A stretch of 64,000 nt of DNA, from the NCBI RefSeq assembly GCF_019218295.1, contig NZ_JAHUZF010000006.1:310001-374000 (forward strand). The letters are read 5' to 3'. Source of the stretch: Maritimibacter sp. DP1N21-5 (GTDB taxonomy: Bacteria; Pseudomonadota; Alphaproteobacteria; Rhodobacterales; Rhodobacteraceae). A program made the translations under genes and the position numbers. Each line of letters starts with the position of its first letter. Positions within the stretch are counted from its first letter, which is position 1. Under the pieces are notes generated by a model. The model saw only the letters and a list, made by a program, of their open reading frames with translations, was not told where the DNA came from and searched no databases. Shown one piece after another: positions 43,238 to 53,250 of this stretch.

Positions 43238-44005
43238 GTGGCAGCAGGACCGAAACTGGCCTTCATGGCGTCCGAGGTCGTATCGGCCCAGGAGGCGCTG
43301 GGGCGACTGACGGAGCGCTACGGGCAGTCCGCGCCCGAGAGCGCGGATGTGATCGTGGCGCTGGGCGGGGACGGGTTCATGCTCCAGACGCTTCACGCGA
43401 CGCAGGCGCTCGACGTGCCGGTCTATGGCATGAACCGGGGAACCGTCGGCTTTCTGATGAACGAGTTTGCCGTCGAGGGGCTGGAAGAGCGTCTGGGCGA
43501 TGCGGAGCTCGAGGTCATCAACCCGCTTCGCATGCGGGCGACGACGGTCACGGGTGACGAGGTCGAGAAACTGGCGATCAACGAGGTGTCTCTCCTGCGC
43601 GCTGGTCCGCAGGCGGCGAAGCTCGCCATTTCGGTGGATGGACGGCGGCGTATGGCCGAACTCGTCTGTGACGGTGCGCTGATCGCGACGCCTGCGGGAT
43701 CGACTGCCTACAACTATTCCGCCCATGGTCCGATCCTGCCGATCGGATCCGATGTGCTGACCCTGACCGCCATCGCGGCGTTCCGGCCCAGACGCTGGCG
43801 CGGGGCGCTGCTTCCGAAACAGGCGAGTGTGCGTTTCGATGTGCTGGAGCCGGACAAGCGCCCGGTGATGGCCGACGCCGACAGCCGGAGCGCGGGTCAG
43901 GTGACCAGCGTGGTCGTGGAAAGCGCGACCGACATCCGGCACAAGGTGCTCTTCGATCCTGGCCACGGTCTCGAGGAACGGCTGATCCGGGAGCAATTCG
44001 TCTAG
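43238..44005 (+). CDS. nadK: NAD kinase
   Basis: 255 residues from GTG 43238. ATP-dependent phosphorylation of NAD to NADP. VIVALGGDGFMLQTLH contains the GGDG motif, VYGMNRGTVGFLMNE follows, and DGALIATPAGSTAYNYSAHGPILP is the conserved NAD-binding loop. AGGGAA lies seven bases upstream of the GTG; the frame extends back to 43109 without a likely start. It is convergent with the regulator gene at 44023. Confidence 0.94.
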   Translation: MAAGPKLAFMASEVVSAQEALGRLTERYGQSAPESADVIVALGGDGFMLQTLHATQALDVPVYGMNRGTVGFLMNEFAVEGLEERLGDAELEVINPLRMRATTVTGDEVEKLAINEVSLLRAGPQAAKLAISVDGRRRMAELVCDGALIATPAGSTAYNYSAHGPILPIGSDVLTLTAIAAFRPRRWRGALLPKQASVRFDVLEPDKRPVMADADSRSAGQVTSVVVESATDIRHKVLFDPGHGLEERLIREQFV

Positions 44006-44022
44006 GCCGCCGCCCGTCAGGG

Positions 44023-45483
44023 TCAGTTCCAGGTGTCGCGCTTGCGGTAGATCGTGGAAGGCGACACGCCAAGCACCTTGGCCGCGCGAGGAATGGAACC
44101 GCCCTCGGCCTCTATGGTGGCTTCGATGACAAGGCGCTCGACCTCGGAGAGCGTCCGTCCGACGAGTGCATCCGCCGCCAGAAAGGCCTGCGGCGGCGCG
44201 GGCCCCGCAGCAGGAGCGCGGCCGGTGATACGGGCGGGCAGGTCAGGGGCTGAGACGTCCGTTCCGTCAAAGGTCAGCACCACCTCCCGAATGACGGATT
44301 GCAGCTCGCGCAGGTTTCCGGGCCAGGCATATCCGTCCAGCGCGGCGAGCGCATCGGGCAGAAGCCGGGGCATGGTGCGGCCTTCTTCGGCGGCGAAGAG
44401 CGGCAACCAGCTGTCGGTCAGGAGCGCGATGTCGCCCGTGCGCTGGCGCAGGGGCGGCAGGGCAAGCTCCAGCACGTTGAGACAATAGAACAGGTCCTCA
44501 CGCAGCCGTCCGGCAGCCATGGCGGCATAGGGATCGCCGCCGAGCGTCGCCACGAAGCGGACCGGCGACTTCGCGAGGGCCGCCGCGTGGCGTTGAACGA
44601 TGGGCAGAAGCCGGGTCTGCGCCGACATGGCTAGTTCGTCGAGCCGGTCGATCAGGAATGTCCCGCCTTCGGCCCGGCGCACCTCGGCCACGATGTCGAG
44701 ACTGCTGTCTCCGGGCTGCCCGGTCCAGACTTCGGGTCCGATGATGACGAAGGGCCCATTCGGGCGGCCAGCATCGTGAAGCGCGCGGGCGAGAATGGAT
44801 TTGCCTGAACCGACTTCGCCGCGGATGATCACCGAGGCCGGGGACCGAGCGATGGCGTGCATCCGAGTGATGAGGTGCTGCATGGGTGCGGAGGTGCCCA
44901 TCAGTTCGGGCACACTCACTCCGGCGTGCGCGGGCTGCGCCATCGGGTCCGTCTTGGCGCGGGCGCTGGGCGGAATGGCGGTATCGGGCGGGCTTTGTGC
45001 TCCGGTCCTGTCAGGCAACGGGGCATGTGCCATCCGGGGCGGGATCAGCCCCAGAGTGGACAGGAGCGTGCGTTCGAACCGCGCTTCCGAGAACGGGCGA
45101 AACAGGCAGTCCGCGGCGCCGTTGCGCATGGCTTCTGCGGCTTCGTTGATCTGGTCGTTCTCCGCGATGATGATGATCGAGCGGTGCGGATTCTCTTCCA
45201 TGCATTTCTTCTGATAGGGCAGAAGCGACTGGCCCTGCATGGTCAGGGGCATGATGACGAGATCGGGGTCAAGGTCCGCGCAAAGCCTGCGCGCCTGTTC
45301 CACATGGCTGGCTTGGGTAACCGTGCAACGTGCGGCCCGGAAGACATCGGCGGAAAACACCTGCGGCATGTCGGGTGGCCACAACACCAGCGTCCGCACG
45401 CGCGGCCCGTCGGGACGGCGCACGTCGACCTGTCCGAAATCCCCGTCAGAAAAACTGGCCACTACAAACCTCGGCAACTCCAT
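44023..45483 (-). CDS. AAA+ Fis-type transcriptional regulator with degenerate receiver and no GAFTGA loop
   Basis: 486 residues. Residues 30-140 form a receiver-like fold in which the phosphoacceptor position reads LVIMPL, with no Asp, and the switch Lys is Arg (CLFRPF). Residues 195-410 form the sigma-54-type AAA+ domain: Walker A GEVGSGKS (222-229), a Walker B reading GGTFLIDRLDEL with Arg where the catalytic Glu should be, and WPGNLRELQSVI. The GAFTGA loop is absent between residues 240 and 275. A Fis-type helix-turn-helix ends the protein. It therefore probably binds DNA without activating sigma-54. It is followed by the nadK stop and preceded by an inverted repeat. Confidence 0.85.
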   Translation of the reverse strand: MELPRFVVASFSDGDFGQVDVRRPDGPRVRTLVLWPPDMPQVFSADVFRAARCTVTQASHVEQARRLCADLDPDLVIMPLTMQGQSLLPYQKKCMEENPHRSIIIIAENDQINEAAEAMRNGAADCLFRPFSEARFERTLLSTLGLIPPRMAHAPLPDRTGAQSPPDTAIPPSARAKTDPMAQPAHAGVSVPELMGTSAPMQHLITRMHAIARSPASVIIRGEVGSGKSILARALHDAGRPNGPFVIIGPEVWTGQPGDSSLDIVAEVRRAEGGTFLIDRLDELAMSAQTRLLPIVQRHAAALAKSPVRFVATLGGDPYAAMAAGRLREDLFYCLNVLELALPPLRQRTGDIALLTDSWLPLFAAEEGRTMPRLLPDALAALDGYAWPGNLRELQSVIREVVLTFDGTDVSAPDLPARITGRAPAAGPAPPQAFLAADALVGRTLSEVERLVIEATIEAEGGSIPRAAKVLGVSPSTIYRKRDTWN

Positions 45484-45548
45484 TCCGGGGCATAAGTCCC
45501 CAGAATGATTAAGGACGTTTTGAGAGTCTGTTGATTTGGCGCAGAAAG

Positions 45549-45574
45549 TCACGCCCGGATTGTGCCGGACGTGA
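45549..45574. promoter_or_regulatory. inverted repeat upstream of the AAA+ regulator
   Basis: TCACGCCCGG (45549-45558) and CCGGACGTGA (45565-45574) are inverted repeats matching at nine of ten positions around a 6-base centre. It lies 66 bases before the regulator start and is a plausible operator, perhaps autoregulatory. Confidence 0.4.
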
Positions 45575-45608
45575 ACAATTTTACTATTAATCGCCGTTTT
45601 CGGGCAGT

Positions 45609-47498
45609 TTACCCAGCGTAACCCACGGTTCCGAGAGCCTCGCGGATCTCGTCGAGGATCGCCGGATCGTCGATCGTGGCGGGGAGTTTGAAGTCCTTGC
45701 CGTCCGCGATCGAGACCATGGTCGCGCGCAGGATCTTGCCTGACCGGGTCTTGGGCAGCCGGTCCACGACCACCGCCGTCTTGAAGGCGGCGACGGGTCC
45801 GATCTTGTCGCGCACCAGCTTCACGCATTCGGCGACGACCTCTTTCGGGTCGCGATCCGCGCCGGCGTTGAGGCAGAGGAACCCGAGCGGCAGCTGTCCC
45901 TTCAATTCGTCCGTGACGCCGATCACCGCGCATTCCGCGACATCGGGGTGCGAGGCCAGCACTTCTTCCATCCCGCCGGTCGAAAGCCGGTGTCCGGCGA
46001 CGTTAATAACATCGTCGGTGCGGGCCATGATATATAAATAGCCATCCTCATCCATATACCCGGCGTCACCCGTTTCATAATACCCCGGGAAGGTATTGAG
46101 GTAACTCTTGCGGAACCGGTCCTCGGCATTCCACAGCGTTGGCAGGGTGCCGGGGGGCAGGGGCAGTTTCGCCACGATGGCGCCAAGCTGGCCCGCGGGA
46201 AGCGGATTGCCACCCTCGTCGAGGATCTTCATCTCGTAGCCCGGCATCGGCACGGCGGGCGAGCCGAGCTTGGTCTCGAGAAGCTCGATCCCGACCGGGT
46301 TCGCGACGGCGGGATAGCCCAGTTCGGTCTGCCACCAATGGTCGATCACCGGCACGCCCAGTTTCTCCTGCGTCCAGACGATGGTGTCGGGATCGGCGCG
46401 TTCACCCGCCAGATAGACCTGTTTGAGGCAGCCCAGATCGTATTTCTTGATGAAATCGCCCTTCGGATCCTCGCGTTTGACCGCGCGGAAGGCGGTGGGC
46501 GCGGTGAAGAAGCTCTTCACGCCATGCTCCGAAATCACCCGCCAGAAGGTGCCTGCGTCCGGGGTGCCGACGGGCTTGCCCTCGAAAACAATGGTGGTGT
46601 TGCCGTGGATGAGCGGGGCGTAGCAGATATAGCTGTGGCCGACGACCCAGCCCACGTCCGAGGCCGCCCAGAACACGTCGCCCGGATCGACGTTGTAGAC
46701 GTTCTTCATGGTCCAGTTGAGCGCCACGAGGTGCCCGCCCGTGTGCCGGATCACGCCCTTGGGCTGGCCCGTGGTGCCGGAGGTATAGAGCACATAGACC
46801 GGGTGATTGCCCTCGACCGGGGTGCAGGGCACGGGATCGGCGGCTTCGACTTCGGCCCAGTCGATGTCATAACCGGGCTTGAGGTCGGCCGGGGCTTCCT
46901 CGCGCTGCAAGATCACGGTGAAGTCGGGCTTGTGTTTCGCGATGTCGATGGCGCCGTCGAGGAGCGGCTTGTAATTCACCACGCGGTTGGGCTCGAGCCC
47001 GCAGGAGCCTGCAATGATCGCCTTGGGCTTCGCGTCGTCGATCCGCACTGCCAGTTCATTCGAGGCGAAGCCTCCGAAGACGACCGAATGCACGGCGCCG
47101 ATCCGGGTGACGGCGAGCATCGCGACCAGTGCCTCCGCGACCATCGGCATGTAGATGATGACGCGGTCGCCCTTGGTGACGCCGCGTGCGGCCAGCCCCC
47201 CGGCGACGCGCGCGACGCGGTCCTGAAGCTCGGAAAAGGAGAGTTTCGTCTGCCGGCCTGTGATTGGGCTGTCGTAGATGATCGCGGTCTGGCCGCCACG
47301 TCCGGCTTCCACATGGCGGTCCACGGCGTTGTAGCAGGTGTTGACCATGCCGTCCGAGAACCATTCGTAGAGGTTGTTTCCCAAGTCGAAGAGCGCCTTG
47401 CGGGGCCGGCGGTCCCAGGAGATCGTCTTGGCGGCCTCCATCCAGAAGGCCTCGGGGTCCGCTTTCCAGTTGTCGTAGACCTCTTGATACGTCGCCAT
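45609..47498 (-). CDS. prpE: propionyl-CoA synthetase
   Basis: 629 residues from ATG 47498. Acyl-adenylate-forming synthetase: VLYTSGTTGQPKGVIRHTGGHLVAL (A3), DVGWVVGHSYICYAPL, YYETGDAGYMDEDGY, DDVINVAGHRLSTGGMEEVL, and the acetylation-site motif PKTRSGKILRATMV. The subtype is taken as PrpE rather than Acs from the short N-terminus and the ATIDDPAILDEI C-terminus shared with enteric PrpE. It activates propionate (and acetate). A GAGGAGGAGG site precedes the ATG. TTTGCAA operator-like repeats lie upstream. Confidence 0.9.
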   Translation of the reverse strand: MATYQEVYDNWKADPEAFWMEAAKTISWDRRPRKALFDLGNNLYEWFSDGMVNTCYNAVDRHVEAGRGGQTAIIYDSPITGRQTKLSFSELQDRVARVAGGLAARGVTKGDRVIIYMPMVAEALVAMLAVTRIGAVHSVVFGGFASNELAVRIDDAKPKAIIAGSCGLEPNRVVNYKPLLDGAIDIAKHKPDFTVILQREEAPADLKPGYDIDWAEVEAADPVPCTPVEGNHPVYVLYTSGTTGQPKGVIRHTGGHLVALNWTMKNVYNVDPGDVFWAASDVGWVVGHSYICYAPLIHGNTTIVFEGKPVGTPDAGTFWRVISEHGVKSFFTAPTAFRAVKREDPKGDFIKKYDLGCLKQVYLAGERADPDTIVWTQEKLGVPVIDHWWQTELGYPAVANPVGIELLETKLGSPAVPMPGYEMKILDEGGNPLPAGQLGAIVAKLPLPPGTLPTLWNAEDRFRKSYLNTFPGYYETGDAGYMDEDGYLYIMARTDDVINVAGHRLSTGGMEEVLASHPDVAECAVIGVTDELKGQLPLGFLCLNAGADRDPKEVVAECVKLVRDKIGPVAAFKTAVVVDRLPKTRSGKILRATMVSIADGKDFKLPATIDDPAILDEIREALGTVGYAG

Positions 47499-48210
47499 GC
47501 TTGGTCCTCCTCCTCTCACGGTTGGGCGAGGTTTACGAGGGGGCATGGAACGGAGCAAGGCTGTTGGCGGTAACCTGCGGCGCTTTGTATCGGAAATTTG
47601 CAATTCGCACGCGGATTGGTCTGCAAACTTTTGCAAATCGACGCGGTTTTCGCAACCAGGCGGGAAAAGTCGGGAGGATTTGCAAAGTTCTCGATCCATC
47701 CTGACCCTGGCTTCCTTGTGGCGGGCCAGGTGAGCCATGCCCGAGTCGGCCGGCGTGCGGTACAGGGCGGGGAGGGGTTATGCGAGGCCACCCAGACCGG
47801 TTGGACGGGAAGAAATGCGAACAATCCTTCCGAACTGGAACGGGAGAAAAACGCTGGAACGGACTGGCCGCGCGTGATGCCGTGCAATCGTTCGGGCCAG
47901 ACAGGCTTGGGGTGACAGGCTCCCGGTACGTTCGCGAGCCGCTATGTCCCGGCAGTCTTTACGCTCCTGAGTCCGTCGAGATGTCTAAAGTTGTATCCAA
48001 GATTGCCCTATTCTCGTCAAAGTGGATCCCATAATTTCCTCCTGTAGTTGTTTGACCATCACCGGCCCCATGCGCTGGCCCACCGTTTCCCGAACCCTGC
48101 CTGCCCGGACCCGTCGTGGTCGTAGGCCTGAAAGTAAAAGACAGCGCCGGTGCCGTCCGTGACAGTCGGCATCGAACGGGAGAGGTATCTTCCCGCGCGA
48201 AGGAGTTTTG
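47499..48210. other. 712-bp intergenic region upstream of prpE and the second Hint gene
   Basis: No protein gene is supported. The left part holds the prpE leader and three or four TTTGCAA-type words (47597-47690). The right part (47700-48190) contains no recognised element except the ribosome site of the Hint gene at 48201-48205. Short frames here have no ribosome sites and biased composition. Confidence 0.5.
47597..47690 (-). promoter_or_regulatory. RamB/ScfR-type operator sites upstream of prpE
   Basis: TTTGCAA at 47597-47603; TGCAAACTTTTGCAAA at 47622-47637; and ATTTGCAAAGTTC at 47678-47690, the reverse of GAACTTTGCAAAT. The last matches the (A/G)AACTTTGCAAA word bound by the RamB/ScfR family that controls acetate and propionate genes. 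Match by pattern; the regulator gene is not in the window. Confidence 0.55.
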
Positions 48211-49278
48211 ATGTCCGATGTCGATATCACGGTGACGCCCTATGATGGGGCACTGCTAGCCGCCAACCTTCTAAGTTCCGCCCAGACCATTGTCTTGGGT
48301 GCATTCGGGCCCTCCGAACTTGGGACGCTTTCGGACTTGGACGGCTTCCTCTCGGATGCGGACGACGGGTCGACGACCTTCAACGGGGCACCGATCAACT
48401 ACATCGGATCGGGGACCGCGACCCCCGGTGTGAACGTGCTGGGCCTGACGGTGCCGCTCGGCACGCCGCGCGATCTGGTCGTGTTCGAAGCCGCTGGACA
48501 GATCTATTTCCACTTTCCCGAAGGTCCTCCGGCGGCCACGGGAATGATCGCTCTGGTTGTCGATATCGACGCCACGCCCTACGAGGTCTTCACGCCCCTC
48601 TGTTTCGCCGCCGGCACAATGATCGCCACGCCGAAGGGCGAGCGACGCATCGAACGGCTGGACGCAGGGGACCTCGTCCTCGATGTGGAGGGCGAGGCAC
48701 ATGAGATCCTGTGGCGCGGGCATCGTAGCCTGACCATCCCCGAGGGACCGCTTCACGAAAAGTGGCTTCCGGTTCGGATCAGGGCCCATGCGCTTGGTCC
48801 GAACGTGCCCAGCCGCGACACGAGGCTGTCGCAACAGCACCGGGTGTTTCTGTCCCACCCCATCCTCGAACATCTGGCCGGGGTCGAAGCGGGCTTCGCG
48901 CGCGCCGTGCATCTGGTGAATGACCGCTCCGTGCGGCTGTGCCGGGGTCGCCGGGAGGTCGACTATCACCATATCCTTTGCGCCGAGCATGTCGCGCTTC
49001 TGGCCAACAACCTTCCGGCCGCGAGCCTGCTTCTGGCCGCCGGTGGACTGGCCGAGGAGGGCGAGATGTGGGGCGACGAGGCACAGAGTTTGCCTCCAGA
49101 GTTGCTCCTCGACAGCCTGTCTGGCATGGCGCCCTGTGCGCCGCTTCTGAAACGCGAGGTGACGGAGGAGCTGACCCAGCTTCTGGCAAACCGTTCGACC
49201 GTGCTTCCGGTCCTGTCGGGCCGCGCGGAGGGCGGGCCGAGGACCCCGCCATTCCCTCAAGGCGCCGGTCACGCCTGA
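48211..49278 (+). CDS. Hint-domain protein (non-splicing), N-terminal domain of unknown function
   Basis: 355 residues from ATG 48211, with AGGAG five bases upstream. The N-terminal 125 residues (SDVDITVTPYDGALLAANLL, and later FNGAPINYIGSGTATPGVNVLGL) form a domain I do not recognise. From Cys131 (LCFAAGTMIATPKGERRIERLDAGDLVLD) a Hint domain follows, with RLSQQHRVFLSHPI and VDYHHILCAEHVALLANNLPAASLL. No splice junction is seen at its end. The organisation parallels the protein at 32502, but the N-terminal domains differ. Confidence 0.82.
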   Translation: MSDVDITVTPYDGALLAANLLSSAQTIVLGAFGPSELGTLSDLDGFLSDADDGSTTFNGAPINYIGSGTATPGVNVLGLTVPLGTPRDLVVFEAAGQIYFHFPEGPPAATGMIALVVDIDATPYEVFTPLCFAAGTMIATPKGERRIERLDAGDLVLDVEGEAHEILWRGHRSLTIPEGPLHEKWLPVRIRAHALGPNVPSRDTRLSQQHRVFLSHPILEHLAGVEAGFARAVHLVNDRSVRLCRGRREVDYHHILCAEHVALLANNLPAASLLLAAGGLAEEGEMWGDEAQSLPPELLLDSLSGMAPCAPLLKREVTEELTQLLANRSTVLPVLSGRAEGGPRTPPFPQGAGHA

Positions 49279-49296
49279 CCGCTTCGTCGAGCCGCG

Positions 49297-49322
49297 GGAA
49301 CCGGCCCTGTGCCCGCATCGTT
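49297..49322 (+). promoter_or_regulatory. EcfG-type general-stress promoter
   Basis: GGAAC (49297-49301), 17 bases, CGTT (49319-49322), a perfect consensus match 71 bases before the chosen start of the secreted protein. It also lies 19 bases after the Hint gene stop, so the next gene would have its own promoter. Confidence 0.5.
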
Positions 49323-49392
49323 GCCAGACAGGCGGACAGGTGCGACACTTGGCCCATCGGACCCGAAAGACGCGCGGCGCGAGGAGGCGGCT

Positions 49393-50411
49393 TTGCGACA
49401 GGATCGGTCTTGGCGACAAAGGACGGAAACCTGCCGTGCCCACGGCGGGGCCTTTGTCCGCCGCTTGCCGACCTACGGTTCCTTGGTGCTCCTGACCCTT
49501 TCCACGCTGGCCCTTCCGGAAAACGCAAACGCGCAGGAATGGGCATATGAAACCTACCGCGACCGTGATTACGCGACTTCCTGCGGCGATGCCCTGTCAG
49601 GTGACATGGGGCTTCTGTGTTTTACCGTAGGCTGTGAAGCGGGTGGCTGGATGACCTTCTCGCTCAATGCGGCGACGGCCTTACCGGACCGGATCGACGT
49701 GACACTCAGCGTTGATGAAACCAAGCCGGAGACGCGGGCCTTCGCGCGGCGCAGCGTAGGAGGCGAGGATATTCCGGCCTACGGCGCGCGCGAGGCGGAG
49801 GACGTGGAGCTCATCGCGGCCCTGAAGTCGGGGAGCACGCTGGTCCTGACGCTGGGCGGCACGGTCGAGGCGGAACACCGCTTTTCACTGTCGGGAAGCA
49901 GCGCGGCGCTCGACCCGGTCGCGGAGGTCTGCGCCCTGCGTCCCGCACCGGTGGCCGACCCCCGGACGGTCGAACTGGTCCGGGCGCGGGGCGCCTGTGC
50001 CGACTTGCAGGGAAGCATGTCCGTCGAGCCGGAGTTCGCCCTGCGCGAGGATTTCAACGGCGACGGGGCGGAGGACGTCGCCTTCGATCTTGGCGCCGTC
50101 ACCTGTTCGACCGCCGAGGATCTGTTCTGCGGGGCAGGGGGCTGCACCCATGTGATCTATCTCGCGCGTGAGGGCCTGTTCGACGAGGTCCTGCGCCGGC
50201 GGATGCTGCGGCTCGTCAATCCGCCGGACGCGGAGATTGCCGTTGAGGTCGAGGCGCAGGCCTGTGCGGAATTGGACGCCGAGGCGGGTGAGGCGGAGGT
50301 CGGGACCAACGAAGCCTGCGTCGAGCGGCTCACGCTGGACGCGGGCGAGGTGGCATTGGTCGCGCGCCTGTCGGGTCCGGCGGCGCGCGACTGGATGGAG
50401 GATCTGGCCGC

Positions 50412-50421
<10 letters not shown>
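49393..50421 (+). CDS. secreted Cys-rich protein of unknown function
   Basis: 342 residues from TTG 49393, supported by GAGGAGG five bases upstream. A basic N-region of about 25 residues precedes a hydrophobic stretch (YGSLVLLTLSTLALPENANA) with likely cleavage before QEW. The mature part has many cysteines (SCGDALSGDMGLLCFTVGCEAGGW, DLFCGAGGCTHVIYL, NEACVERL) and a FNGDGAEDVAFDLG segment like repeat-type calcium-binding strands (VCBS/FG-GAP). A GTG at 49309 would begin between the -35 and -10 boxes of the predicted promoter and was not used. No family recognised. Confidence 0.6.
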
Positions 50422-52697
<2,276 letters not shown>

Positions 52698-52714
52698 GTC
52701 CTGTCCCTCCCAAG

Positions 52715-52734
52715 ATGGTTTAACGTTAAACCAT
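52715..52734. promoter_or_regulatory. perfect 20-bp palindrome upstream of maeB
   Basis: ATGGTTTAACGTTAAACCAT is self-complementary over all 20 bases, with a central CG. It lies 18-37 bases before the maeB start, upstream of its GGGAGG ribosome site, where a repressor would block transcription. The central-CG form is typical of LacI/GalR-type operators, though the protein is not known. Confidence 0.65.
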
Positions 52735-52851
52735 TTTCCGTCGCGCGGGGCATAGCCGATTTCGCGGCGTCAAGGCAAGGCAGGACTTGATTCGCCTTGC
52801 GGTCCCGCGCATTCCCGCCATTCTGGACCATAAGGTCAAACGGAGGCGGTG

Positions 52852-53250
52852 TTGACGCAAAAATCCCTCATGGAACTGGCGGTGGAGGCACGCGAGCGCG
52901 CCTATGCGCCCTATTCGAAGTTCAAGGTCGGCGCGGCGCTCCGGGCGGCCTCGGGCAAGGTCTATCAGGGGGTGAACGTCGAGAACGCGGCCTATCCTGA
53001 AGGCACCTGCGCCGAAGCGGGCGCGATCGCGGCGATGATCCTTGGCGGCGACACAGAGATTGCCGAGGTCGCGGTTGTGGGCGATGCCCCCGCGCCGGTG
53101 ACGCCCTGCGGCGGGTGCCGGCAGAAGATCGCAGAGTTCGCGCCCAGGGGCGTGATCGTGACCATGGGCACGATGCAGGGTGGCGAGCTTGTGCAGCGGA
53201 TCGAGGAGTTGATCCCCCACGCCTTTGCCGCCGCGCAGATGGAGAGCTGA
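52852..53250 (+). CDS. cdd: cytidine deaminase
   Basis: 132 residues. Converts cytidine and deoxycytidine to the uridine forms. AYAPYSKFKVGAAL at the N-terminus, VNVENAAYPEGTCAEAGAIAAMI with the zinc Cys and catalytic Glu, and PCGGCRQKIAEF with the other two Cys ligands, the tetrameric three-Cys type. TTG 52852 was preferred because GGAGG lies five bases upstream; GTG 52849 is only two bases from it and is the alternative. First gene of cdd-deoB-add-upp. Confidence 0.93.
   Translation: MTQKSLMELAVEARERAYAPYSKFKVGAALRAASGKVYQGVNVENAAYPEGTCAEAGAIAAMILGGDTEIAEVAVVGDAPAPVTPCGGCRQKIAEFAPRGVIVTMGTMQGGELVQRIEELIPHAFAAAQMES

Noticed and set aside
45609-47498. Acetyl-CoA synthetase (acs) as the identity
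   Set aside because: The short N-terminus and PrpE-type C-terminus, with RamB-type sites upstream, fit propionyl-CoA synthetase better, although acetate may also be used.
47501-47704. Short plus-strand frame in the prpE upstream region
   Set aside because: No ribosome site, and it overlaps the regulatory sites of prpE.
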